Shown piece by piece: positions 55,222-62,817 of a stretch of DNA of 64,000 nucleotides. Numbering within the stretch: position 1 is the first letter of the stretch; each line of letters begins with the position of its first letter. The stretch is from Lentibacter sp. XHP0401. GTDB taxonomy: Bacteria > Pseudomonadota > Alphaproteobacteria > Rhodobacterales > Rhodobacteraceae. Position numbers and translations under genes: made by a program. The notes beneath the pieces are model-generated. The model was not told where the DNA came from. It worked only from the letters and a program-made list of their open reading frames with translations, and did no database searches. The stretch lies in NCBI RefSeq assembly GCF_025751535.1, contig NZ_JAOWLC010000010.1:97959-161958 (forward strand), read 5' to 3'.

Positions 55222-56211
55222 CTAACTTCGGATTTTCGTGCCGATATCGCCCATGACTTGCGCCACATAGGTTGCAATCGCCGTGTCTTGCGCGCCCGTG
55301 CCCGTGAGGTCGCATATAGTGATATCGGCCTCGCTTTGCCGCCCCGCGGCTTTACCCGTGATGACATCGCCAAGCTCTACAGGCTGCGTGCCAAGCGGCC
55401 ATGCTCCTGCTGCCAGAGCCGCTTCAAGCTCGCCCGAGACGTCAACTTGGCTCGCACGGTCAGCCACATAAAGATCGGCCAGCGCAAGCGCCCTCGGGTC
55501 GATCTCGTTTTTGCCGGTCTGGTCTGCACCCATTGCGGTAATGTGCAGCCCCTCGTGCAGCCATTCAGCCTTCAGAACAGGCATCCGCGCTGGCGTTGTT
55601 GTCACCACAAGCTGGCTCTGCGCCACAAGGTCGGCCGCATCCGTGATCATCTCGCAATCAATCCCGAGGGCCTCGCTCAAATCCGCCGCACAGCGCGCAG
55701 CCTTCTGCATGTCCCGCCCATAAACCAGAAGCCGCTCGAACGGGCGCGCCAGATAGGCGGCCTGCATCTGAAGCCGCGCCTGCACCCCCGTACCAATCAC
55801 GCCCGCAACGCGCACATGCTCCGGCGCAAGGTGCTTCGCGGCAACAGCCCCCGCCGCAGCCGTGCGCAAGTCGGTCAGGTAACCGTTGTCCAGAAACACC
55901 GCCTGCACCTGCCCTGTCTTGGCCGACATCAACACCATAAGCCCGCTAAGGCTCGGCAAGCCAAGCTTGGGGTTGTCAAAAAAACCGGGGCTGACCTTAA
56001 TAGCAAAACCGTCAAATCCCTCAATGTAGGCCGTCTTCACATCAACCTCGCCATTGGCCGCAAGCAGCTCCATCGACAAAATCGGCGGCATGATCACCTT
56101 GCCCTGCGCCAAAGCCGCAAAGCCCCGCTCGATCACCTCGACAAGCTCGCCATTTAGCGAAACAAGCCCGCGCAACTCGGCCTCTGTCACAATCGAAATT
56201 TCACGTGCCAT
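55222..56211 (-). CDS. ornithine cyclodeaminase / mu-crystallin family protein, EutC-like
   Basis: The 329-residue protein has the family layout: KTAYIEGFDGFAIKVSPGFFDNP in the substrate lobe, LTDLRTAAAGAVAAKHLAP, and the NAD-binding loop VIGTGVQARLQMQAAYL (about 136-152), then VTTTPARMPVL and AMGADQTGKNEIDP. Homologues are ornithine cyclodeaminase, EutC of ectoine breakdown and iminosuccinate reductase BhcD. Pairing with a EutB-like dehydratase (11-base overlap) favours the EutC/BhcD role, reduction of an imine made by the partner, but no other ectoine gene is present. Confidence 0.87.
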   Translation of the reverse strand: MAREISIVTEAELRGLVSLNGELVEVIERGFAALAQGKVIMPPILSMELLAANGEVDVKTAYIEGFDGFAIKVSPGFFDNPKLGLPSLSGLMVLMSAKTGQVQAVFLDNGYLTDLRTAAAGAVAAKHLAPEHVRVAGVIGTGVQARLQMQAAYLARPFERLLVYGRDMQKAARCAADLSEALGIDCEMITDAADLVAQSQLVVTTTPARMPVLKAEWLHEGLHITAMGADQTGKNEIDPRALALADLYVADRASQVDVSGELEAALAAGAWPLGTQPVELGDVITGKAAGRQSEADITICDLTGTGAQDTAIATYVAQVMGDIGTKIRS

Positions 56212-57208
56212 ATGGCCTCCCTTTCAGTTCCACGCCCCCCAGCATCACGCTCTGCCCCGCCATAATCCGCGAAACTTGCGCCATATCGGCGTTACGCCCC
56301 GACAGGATCGTCGCCACAGGCCCTTGCGGCTTGGGTAGCTTGCCGGTCAGCATTGCAGCCAGCGCAACAACACTGCCTCCCTCTGCCACCATCCGGTCTT
56401 CATAAAACAAAACCTGCATGGCGTGGTAAATCTCGGCCTCGCTCACCAGCACAACGTCATCTAGCAACCCTTGACAGAGCGCAAAACTGAACCGGTTGTT
56501 CAGCCCGATCCCCCCGCCCAGACTGTCGGCAAGGCTTGGCCATTCTTTCACATCTACAGGCGCACCCGCCTGAAGACTCTCATACATCGCTGCCCCGGAT
56601 TCCATGCTGATCCCGTAGACCTTGATTGCAGGACTGAGCGCCTTGGCGGCAATCGCCACACCCGCCGCCAGCCCACCGCCCGACAGCGGCACATAAATCG
56701 CCTCAAGTTCGGGACAAACCGCAAGCATCTCAAGCCCTATTGTGCCTTGCCCCGCAATCACATGTCGGTCGTCAAACGGCGAAATCTCGGCAAGCCCCTC
56801 TTCAGCCACAAGCCGCAGCACCTCGATCTGCGCGTCATCCTGCGACCGCCCGACAATACGCACCTCTGCGCCCAGCGCCTTGATGCCCTCAACCTTGGCG
56901 CCCGGCACAAGCTCCGACATGCAAATCACCGCGCGCAGACCTGCTTTTGCCGCAGCATAGGCCACACCGCGTCCGTGGTTTCCTGTCGAGCAGCATGTCA
57001 CCCCGCGCGTGCCTTCGGGCAGGTTGGCAACAGCGTTCATCGCCCCGCGCAGCTTGAAGGCGCCGATCGGCTGCATCAGCTCGCATTTATACCAAAACGG
57101 CTGGCCCGCAGCCGCAGTCATGAATGGCGAAGCAAACATCGGCGTTGCATCGGCTTGTCCGATAATCACGCGTTGCGCGGCTTCTATATCGCTTAAATCA
57201 ATGCGCAT
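56201..57208 (-). CDS. PLP-dependent threonine-dehydratase-like enzyme, EutB-like
   Basis: The 335-residue fold type II PLP enzyme has the Schiff-base Lys52 in PIGAFKLRGAMNAV, the phosphate-binding serine/asparagine loop CCSTGNHGRGVAYAA, and the glycine loop PLSGGGLAAGVAIAA. Related enzymes are threonine/serine dehydratase, EutB (hydroxyectoine use) and beta-hydroxyaspartate dehydratase BhcB. They remove water from a beta-hydroxy amino acid. The first gene of the leftward unit, it faces the ABC importer across a 324-base control region. Confidence 0.88.
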   Translation of the reverse strand: MRIDLSDIEAAQRVIIGQADATPMFASPFMTAAAGQPFWYKCELMQPIGAFKLRGAMNAVANLPEGTRGVTCCSTGNHGRGVAYAAAKAGLRAVICMSELVPGAKVEGIKALGAEVRIVGRSQDDAQIEVLRLVAEEGLAEISPFDDRHVIAGQGTIGLEMLAVCPELEAIYVPLSGGGLAAGVAIAAKALSPAIKVYGISMESGAAMYESLQAGAPVDVKEWPSLADSLGGGIGLNNRFSFALCQGLLDDVVLVSEAEIYHAMQVLFYEDRMVAEGGSVVALAAMLTGKLPKPQGPVATILSGRNADMAQVSRIMAGQSVMLGGVELKGRPYGT

Positions 57209-57278
57209 TCGCCCCCCGCTTTGCCATTATCACTCCTGAAACCACAGCCCAAAGCACATGTCAGCCCCTATTCCACTC

Positions 57279-57297
57279 CGTCAACACTGTGTTGACG
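57279..57297. promoter_or_regulatory. probable operator palindrome
   Basis: CGTCAACAC-T-GTGTTGACG is perfectly symmetric, with 9-base arms around a single central base, 71 bases upstream of the EutB-like start codon. The size and compactness suit a dimeric regulator such as a GntR-family protein, but no family can be assigned from sequence alone. Confidence 0.6.
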
Positions 57298-57483
57298 CGC
57301 TAGAAAACAATGGTCGAGGCCCCGCCACAGATGGCGCAGACCTGCCCTCCCGTTCCAAATACAGCATAACAAATCAGCTTTGCCTTGGCTGCGCCCGCCT
57401 TCGTTATTACGCTTCCCAAGGGTCAACCCACTGAATTTCAGAAAAAGATTGCCAATCGGAGCCAAGAAACTAAGCTTCGAACG

Positions 57484-57511
57484 GTGCAAACATAAGATTC
57501 TCTGTTTGCAC
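57484..57511. promoter_or_regulatory. inverted repeat before the ABC importer start
   Basis: The arms GTGCAAACA (57484-57492) and TGTTTGCAC (57503-57511) are perfect, with a 10-base spacer, so equivalent bases are 19 apart or two helical turns. The right arm abuts the GGGGAG that is the only ribosome-binding candidate for the ATG at 57533. It may be an operator or a leader hairpin hiding that site. Confidence 0.55.
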
Positions 57512-57532
57512 GGGGAGAAAAACAAAAAACGC

Positions 57533-58321
57533 ATGACCGATAAAACAACTCAAAATAACACGGCTGCTACACTCGAAGTTGAAGACCTGCACAAATCATT
57601 TGGGGATCTTGAAGTTCTCAAAGGTGTGTCGATGACTGCGCGTGAAGGCGATGTTGTCTCGATTGTCGGCTCTTCCGGCTCAGGCAAAAGCACCTTCCTG
57701 CGCTGCATCAACCTGCTTGAGTTGCCCACGTCGGGAGTCATCCGTCTCTCGGGTGAAGAGGTCAAATTCAAAGGCACGGGGCTCAACCGCGTGCCATCTG
57801 ATAAAAAGCAGGTCGCGCGGCTGCGCTCACAGCTTGGGATGGTGTTTCAAAGCTTCAATCTCTGGCAGCACATGAACGTGCTGCAAAACGTGATGGAAGG
57901 TCAGGTTCAGGTGCTCGGCGTGCCCAAAGCCGAGGCCCGCGAACGCGCGGAGGCTATCCTTGAGCGGGTCGGCCTCTATGACAAACGCGATCAGTATCCG
58001 GCCTTTCTCTCTGGTGGCCAGCAACAACGCGCCGCCATCGCCCGCGCCGTGGCGATGGAACCCAAAGTTATGCTCTTTGACGAGCCGACCTCGGCGCTTG
58101 ACCCCGAACTTGTGGGCGAAGTGCTCAAAGTTATTCGCGGCCTCGCCGAAGAAGGCCGCACCATGATCCTCGTGACGCATGAAATGCGATTTGCGCGCGA
58201 TGTCTCGTCCGAAGTTGTTTATCTCCATGAGGGCCGCGTCGAAGAGCGCGGCGCACCGGAAGACATCTTCACGAACCCAAGCAGTGAGCGGTTCGCATCG
58301 TTCATTCAAACCACCTATTAA
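57533..58321 (+). CDS. polar amino-acid ABC transporter ATP-binding protein
   Basis: The 262-residue ATPase is of the HisP/GlnQ type: Walker A GSSGSGKS (46-53), FQSFNLWQHMNVLQNVME (Q loop), LSGGQQQRAAIARAVAM (signature), LFDEPTSALDPELV and VTHEMRFARDV. I chose the ATG at 57533 (start MTDKTTQNNTAATLEVEDLHKSFG). A GGGGAG is about 15 bases upstream, unusually far. First gene of a rightward unit with a binding protein, two permeases and ddaH. Confidence 0.94.
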   Translation: MTDKTTQNNTAATLEVEDLHKSFGDLEVLKGVSMTAREGDVVSIVGSSGSGKSTFLRCINLLELPTSGVIRLSGEEVKFKGTGLNRVPSDKKQVARLRSQLGMVFQSFNLWQHMNVLQNVMEGQVQVLGVPKAEARERAEAILERVGLYDKRDQYPAFLSGGQQQRAAIARAVAMEPKVMLFDEPTSALDPELVGEVLKVIRGLAEEGRTMILVTHEMRFARDVSSEVVYLHEGRVEERGAPEDIFTNPSSERFASFIQTTY

Positions 58322-58350
58322 CCAACAAAAAACCAACCGGGAGACTACTC

Positions 58351-59100
58351 ATGAACCTTAAATCAATCCTTGGCACAGTCGCTGCTCTGGCGTTCACAGC
58401 CACAGCCGCCACAGCCGAAATCAAAATCGGCTTCGCCGCCGAAGCTTACCCGCCCTTCACAGCCAAAAACTCGGCTGGCGAATGGGAAGGCTGGGAAGTC
58501 GATATGAAAGACGCGCTCTGCGCCGCGATGGAAGAAGAATGTGTCGTCGTTGACGTGGCATGGGATGGCATCATTCCTGCCCTTCTCGGCGGCAAAATCG
58601 ACGCGATCATCGCATCCATGTCGATCACCGATGAGCGTAAAGAAACCATCAACTTCTCCGACAAATACTACAACACACCCGCCGTGCTCGTTGCACCCAA
58701 AAGCATGGATATCGGCCCTGACAGCATCGGCGGCAAAATCGTCGGTGTTCAGGTGTCGACCATTCACCAAAACTACGCCGAAAAGCACTTTGGTGACGCA
58801 ACCATCAAATCCTACAGCACTTTTGACGAGCACAACCAAGACCTCGTCGCAGGCCGTGTTGACGCAGTTGTCGCTGACTCACTGGCTTTCTCAGAGTTCC
58901 TCAAAGCAACCCCCGACATGGAAGTCAAAGCAGAGCTGATCGACGAAGAAATCTTCGGCCCGGGGGCTGGCGTCGGCTTGCGCAAAGAAGACACCGAACT
59001 TGCCGATAAGTTCAACGCAGCCATCAAGCAAATCCGCGAAGACGGCACTTATGAAGAAATCTCGAAGAAATACTTCGATTTCGACATCTACGGCGGCTAA
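58351..59100 (+). CDS. periplasmic amino-acid-binding protein of the ABC importer
   Basis: The 249-residue protein has a signal peptide (to about residue 22, ATAATA) and a family 3 solute-binding domain: IKIGFAAEAYPPFTAKNSAGEWEGWEVDMKDALC, ALLGGKIDAIIASMSITDERKETINFSDKYYNTPAVLVAPK and GAGVGLRKEDTELADKFNAAI. Homologues bind lysine, arginine, ornithine, histidine, octopine or nopaline. A basic or guanidino amino acid is the best guess given ddaH in the same unit; this is inference. Confidence 0.93.
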   Translation: MNLKSILGTVAALAFTATAATAEIKIGFAAEAYPPFTAKNSAGEWEGWEVDMKDALCAAMEEECVVVDVAWDGIIPALLGGKIDAIIASMSITDERKETINFSDKYYNTPAVLVAPKSMDIGPDSIGGKIVGVQVSTIHQNYAEKHFGDATIKSYSTFDEHNQDLVAGRVDAVVADSLAFSEFLKATPDMEVKAELIDEEIFGPGAGVGLRKEDTELADKFNAAIKQIREDGTYEEISKKYFDFDIYGG

Positions 59101-59158
59101 TCGCCCCTCGCGCGCGGCGGCTTGTGCTGCCGCGCGCTTCCCTGCCTGATCGGATCTC

Positions 59159-59872
59159 ATGGAAAACGCACTTGAACTCTTGGCCCTTTCGCCCCCCGGA
59201 TGGGGCGGCAACCTGCTGCGCGGGCTGTGGAGCACGTTCCAGATCGCCCTTGGCGCTTATATACTCGGCCTCGCTCTCGGCCTCTTCGGAGCATTCGGCA
59301 AAATCTACGGTGGCCCTGTCCTGCGTGGCGTGCTCACCACCTACACAACAGTCATCCGCGCGGTTCCCGAGTTGGTGCTCATCCTGTTGCTCTACTACCT
59401 CGGAACCGACCTGCTCAACATGGCGCTCACCTCAATGGGGTTCGAGCGCACCGATATCAGCGGTCTCTGGGCCGGCATCTATGTCATCGGCTTCGTGCAA
59501 GGCGCTTACTCCACAGAAGTTCTGCGTGGCGCGTTTCAGGCTGTCCCCTTCGGGCAGATCGAGGCCGCCCGCGCCATAGGCATGTCGGCTTTCAAATCGC
59601 ATTGGCGTATCATTCTGCCCGCGATGATCCCTTTCGCGCTGCCGGGCCTTGCCAATCTCTGGCTCATCGCTACCAAAGAAACCGCACTTCTGGCAGTCGT
59701 CGGCTTCTCCGAACTGGCACTTGAAACAAAGCAGGCCGCAGGTATCACCAAGGCGTATTTCATGTTCTATGTCGCCGCTGCCGCGCTCTATCTCATGCTG
59801 TCACTCGTCTCCACAGGCGTTTTCTCACTGGTCGAACGGCGCTTCCGCCGTGGCCAGCCGACGCAGAGTTAA
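59159..59872 (+). CDS. polar amino-acid ABC transporter permease (HisQ-like)
   Basis: The 237-residue protein has about five membrane segments and the EAA loop GAFQAVPFGQIEAARAIGMSAFKSHWRIILPAMIPFALPGL (about 124-164). The N-terminal LLRGLWSTFQIALGAYILGLALGLFGAFGKI is the HisM/HisQ start. It lies 58 bases after the binding-protein gene and four bases before the second permease. Confidence 0.93.
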   Translation: MENALELLALSPPGWGGNLLRGLWSTFQIALGAYILGLALGLFGAFGKIYGGPVLRGVLTTYTTVIRAVPELVLILLLYYLGTDLLNMALTSMGFERTDISGLWAGIYVIGFVQGAYSTEVLRGAFQAVPFGQIEAARAIGMSAFKSHWRIILPAMIPFALPGLANLWLIATKETALLAVVGFSELALETKQAAGITKAYFMFYVAAAALYLMLSLVSTGVFSLVERRFRRGQPTQS

Positions 59873-59876
59873 GCGC

Positions 59877-60572
59877 ATGGATTGGTCATGGCTCCCCGAA
59901 TATCTTCCGCAGTTTGCGCAGGGCCTCTGGGTCACGCTTCAGCTGCTGTTCTGGTCCGTCCTCATCGGCATGTCGCTGGCCATTCCCATTGGCCTTGTCC
60001 AGGTCACCGGCCCACGCCCCTTGGCGTGGTTGGCGCGTGGCTTCACAACCGTGATCCGGGGCACGCCCCTGCTCATCCAGCTCTGGCTCATTTACTACGG
60101 TGTCGGCTCTCTTTTCCCGTCCATCCCCGGCATCCGTGAAACCGTCATCTGGCCTTACCTGCGCGAAGCCTTCCCCTATGCGGTGCTGGCTTTCTCCCTC
60201 TCGGTGGCAGGCTACGAAGGCGAGATCATGCGTGGCGCCTTCCGTGGTGTGCCCAAGGGCGAGCTTGAGGCTGCCCGCGCCGTCGGCATGACGCCCTTTC
60301 AGGTGCTCCGCCGCGTCTGGCTGCCCCGCGCCTTGCAAAACACCTTCCCGACCCTCACAGGCGAGTTTATTCTCACGCTCAAGGCAACCCCTCTGGCGGC
60401 CACGATCACTATCTACGAGGTCTACGGCATCGGCTCGATCGTGCGCACGGAAACCTACAAAATATACGAACCGCTCCTGTTTGTTGCTGGCATCTATCTC
60501 TGCCTCACTGGCATACTTGTCGTCGGCTTCCGCTATCTGGAAAACCGCATCCCGAAACAATCCCGCAGTTAA
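59877..60572 (+). CDS. polar amino-acid ABC transporter permease (HisM-like)
   Basis: The 231-residue protein opens MDWSWLPEYLPQFAQGLWVTLQLLF and has the EAA loop GAFRGVPKGELEAARAVGMTPFQVLRRVWLPRALQNTFP (about 120-158) with TVIRGTPLLIQLWLIYYGVG earlier. I chose the ATG at 59877, four bases after the first permease; the frame is open 76 codons further inside that gene, without similarity. Confidence 0.92.
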   Translation: MDWSWLPEYLPQFAQGLWVTLQLLFWSVLIGMSLAIPIGLVQVTGPRPLAWLARGFTTVIRGTPLLIQLWLIYYGVGSLFPSIPGIRETVIWPYLREAFPYAVLAFSLSVAGYEGEIMRGAFRGVPKGELEAARAVGMTPFQVLRRVWLPRALQNTFPTLTGEFILTLKATPLAATITIYEVYGIGSIVRTETYKIYEPLLFVAGIYLCLTGILVVGFRYLENRIPKQSRS

Positions 60573-60581
60573 AGGCGCACC

Positions 60582-61376
60582 ATGTCTCGCTCATATACCT
60601 TCACACATGCCATCTCTCGCAAGCCCTCGCAAAGCATCGTGCAAGGCCTGCGCGCTGTTGATACAGGCACACCCGATCTGTCACTTTTTGCCGAGCATCA
60701 CGCCGACTATGTAAAAGCCCTGCGCTCCACGGGCGCACATGTCGAGCTGCTCGATGCGCTGGAAGACTACCCCGACAGCGTATTCGTCGAAGACGCCGCG
60801 CTCTGCCTGCCACAAGGCGCTGTCGTCATGCGCCCCGGTGCGCCAAGCCGACTTGGTGAAGCCGCGATCATGGCTCCGACACTGGCGCAGTTTTACAGCG
60901 ATATCCGCACCATCGAAGCGCCCGACTTCATCGAAGGCGGTGATATCCTGACCACTGAAAAAGAGATCCTCGTCGGAACCTCTGCCCGCACCACATCTGG
61001 CGGTATTGAGGCGCTCCGCCGCGCAACTGCCGATTGGGGCTACACCGTGCGCGAGGTGGCAACACCCGAAGGCGTTCTGCATTTCAAAACCGACTGCTCG
61101 CTTCTGGACGAGGAAACCATCCTCTCCACAAAGCGCCTTGATGCATCAGGCTGCTTTGAAGGCTACCGCGTCATCCACACCGCCGAGGGCGAGGAAGCCT
61201 GCGGCAACACCATCCGCTTTAACGAGCTGGTCATCATGCCCGCAGGTTTTCCCCGCACGGCAGAGGCGCTCGATAAAGCGGGCTACAAAATCCACGAGGT
61301 CGGCAATTCGGAAGCAGCCAAGCTTGATGGCGGCATGTCCTGCCTGAGCCTACGCTTCTCGCCCCCTAAGGCGTAA
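60582..61376 (+). CDS. ddaH: dimethylarginine dimethylaminohydrolase
   Basis: DDAH hydrolyses N-omega-methylated arginines to citrulline and (di)methylamine. The 264-residue protein matches the Pseudomonas enzyme closely in plan: DSVFVEDAALCL, IEGGDIL (acidic active-site residue), VLHFKT (His167), NELVIMPAGFPRTAEALDKAGY and the nucleophile Cys254 in KLDGGMSCLSLRF. It begins 9 bases after the second permease, so import and hydrolysis look coupled. It overlaps the convergent DUF4166 gene by 11 bases. Confidence 0.92.
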   Translation: MSRSYTFTHAISRKPSQSIVQGLRAVDTGTPDLSLFAEHHADYVKALRSTGAHVELLDALEDYPDSVFVEDAALCLPQGAVVMRPGAPSRLGEAAIMAPTLAQFYSDIRTIEAPDFIEGGDILTTEKEILVGTSARTTSGGIEALRRATADWGYTVREVATPEGVLHFKTDCSLLDEETILSTKRLDASGCFEGYRVIHTAEGEEACGNTIRFNELVIMPAGFPRTAEALDKAGYKIHEVGNSEAAKLDGGMSCLSLRFSPPKA

Positions 61377-61863
61377 GCCAGCCTTCATAGGCCAGCAGCA
61401 CAAACCCCGCGAGGGGGGCGCGCACTTCAATTTTGAAGTGATACTTGCCATTGGCTCCCCATTCGCGCGCCTCAACGCGCGGCCAAAGCATACGTGGCAA
61501 GGGGATATCAAAAAACCGCACCGCCTTAGGCTCAAGCCTGACTGCGCCCGCCTCGATAACAAGCGCTGATGTCACCGTCACAGCGCCCATCCGCTCGGCA
61601 ATATGCGGACCAGCCTGCCAAAGCTCCGAGCGCAACTCGCGGTCCTTGATCTGCCGCCGCCAGATCGCCGTATCGTCTTCCTCGCGCGTGGCAAACCACA
61701 TAGGCGCATCCTTGCACGGCGGAGGATATCCCAAAAGCTGCATCAGCGGCGACACGCGCAAAGTGATCTCGCCGTCTTTGATACCAACCTGCGCATGAAG
61801 CGCCTGAATCTCAGGCGCAAGCTCCGTGAAGCGTTCGCCCAGAATGCGCTGATATAGCCTCAT
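61366..61863 (-). CDS. DUF4166 domain protein
   Basis: From the ATG at 61863 the 165-residue protein opens MRLYQRILGERFTELAPEIQALH and has the DUF4166 blocks: LLGYPPP, IWRRQIKDRELRSELWQAG, RFFDIPLPRMLWPRVEAREW and APLAGFVLLAYEGWL. The domain is sometimes fused to saccharopine-dehydrogenase-like or methyltransferase proteins; its function is unknown. The frame is open 34 codons upstream, without similarity. Confidence 0.82.
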   Translation of the reverse strand: MRLYQRILGERFTELAPEIQALHAQVGIKDGEITLRVSPLMQLLGYPPPCKDAPMWFATREEDDTAIWRRQIKDRELRSELWQAGPHIAERMGAVTVTSALVIEAGAVRLEPKAVRFFDIPLPRMLWPRVEAREWGANGKYHFKIEVRAPLAGFVLLAYEGWLTP

Positions 61864-61953
61864 GTCACATGTCTCCCCATATCTTGCAGCATTCATGCCT
61901 ATCCCGTGTGGGACTAGGCTTGGAATGCTTGAAACACAAGTATCTAAGGAAAA

Positions 61954-62029
61954 TGGCAGGGGCACACAGACTCGAACTGTGGGCCTACGGTTTTGGAGAC
62001 CGTCGCTCTACCAACTGAGCTATACCCCT
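61954..62029 (-). tRNA. trnW: tRNA-Trp (anticodon CCA)
   Basis: The 76-base cloverleaf reads on the minus strand. The acceptor arms are AGGGGTA and TGCCCCT with discriminator G and an encoded CCA (61956-61954). The anticodon stem ACGGT/ACCGT encloses the loop CTCCAAA, anticodon at 61996-61994, and the T arm is CACAG-TTCGAGT-CTGTG. It lies 56 bases 3' of the SGNH-like gene. The secE-nusG genes that often follow tRNA-Trp are not here. Confidence 0.96.
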
Positions 62030-62085
62030 AAGGCCGAGCTATCGGATAAATCGCGCGGCGTCGGAAATCAAGGCGATTTTTGCAA

Positions 62086-62817
62086 TCAGAAGCGCTTTTC
62101 CAAAAGCTTGGCTGCATAAGCGGGCGCTTTGTGAACTGCATCCTGATTCTTGGCCGCATCCGCAACCGCGTAGGTTTCATCCGTGAACATACCCTGCACA
62201 ACCGTTTCCTCCGGCTGGGCAATCAACCCGAGCCCAAGCGCCTCAAACGCACGTTCCAATGCGCCCCAGAGCCGTGCACGATGTTCAGGCTTCGCCTCAA
62301 CAACACGCGGAAAGCTGTCCAGCACACCGCCTGCCTCGGTCTGGTCAACAATCCCCCAGCAAGGAAAGCCTGCATAGACAAAGACAATCTCCCTGGCCCC
62401 GTCCGCTTTCAACATCTGCGCCATACGCACGGCCCGACGCTCCTGAAGAAACTGCGCCGCAGCGTGGTCCAACGCCGCCTCACTGATCGCGCGGTCGGGG
62501 TCGAGCAGCAGATCAAGGTACGCGCTGAAAAACTCCGCCAGCCGCAGCCTTACGCCATAAAAAACAAACACATCAAAATCATCGGGCTTCAGCAGCTTTC
62601 GCCCTTTACCGTTCACCATCAGAACGGTTTTCTGCGCATCCGGCTTCATCGCCTTCAGCGCCCCATTGTTGTAAACAATATTCCGGTATTCTGGCCCCGC
62701 TGCGCCCCAGAACTCAACGTCATAGCCTTCAAACGTCATCAAGCCCTCGTCATAGGCATGGCGCACAGCAGCGATATTGCTGTCACCAAACACAACAAGC
62801 TTACTTTGCGAAGGCAT
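62086..62817 (-). CDS. SGNH-hydrolase-like protein of unknown function
   Basis: From the ATG at 62817 the 243-residue protein opens MPSQSKLVVFGDSNIAAVRHAY; GDSN at 11-14 resembles the block I nucleophile motif of SGNH esterases. KPDDFDVFVFYGVRLRL follows at the position where block II or III might be. No signal peptide is seen, so it should be cytosolic. It overlaps the GSCFA gene by 17 bases. A role in sugar O-acetylation or glycan handling is inference. Confidence 0.7.
   Translation of the reverse strand: MPSQSKLVVFGDSNIAAVRHAYDEGLMTFEGYDVEFWGAAGPEYRNIVYNNGALKAMKPDAQKTVLMVNGKGRKLLKPDDFDVFVFYGVRLRLAEFFSAYLDLLLDPDRAISEAALDHAAAQFLQERRAVRMAQMLKADGAREIVFVYAGFPCWGIVDQTEAGGVLDSFPRVVEAKPEHRARLWGALERAFEALGLGLIAQPEETVVQGMFTDETYAVADAAKNQDAVHKAPAYAAKLLEKRF

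Larger units (their letters stand above)
57209..57532. other. divergent control region of the catabolic cluster
   Basis: This 324-base gap separates the EutB-like gene from the ABC importer. It holds a 19-base palindrome (57279-57297) nearer the leftward gene and a 28-base inverted repeat (57484-57511) just before the rightward start. TTGCCA (about 57449) and TAAGCT with a 16-base spacer could be a promoter for the importer; this is weak. No regulator gene is adjacent. Confidence 0.6.
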
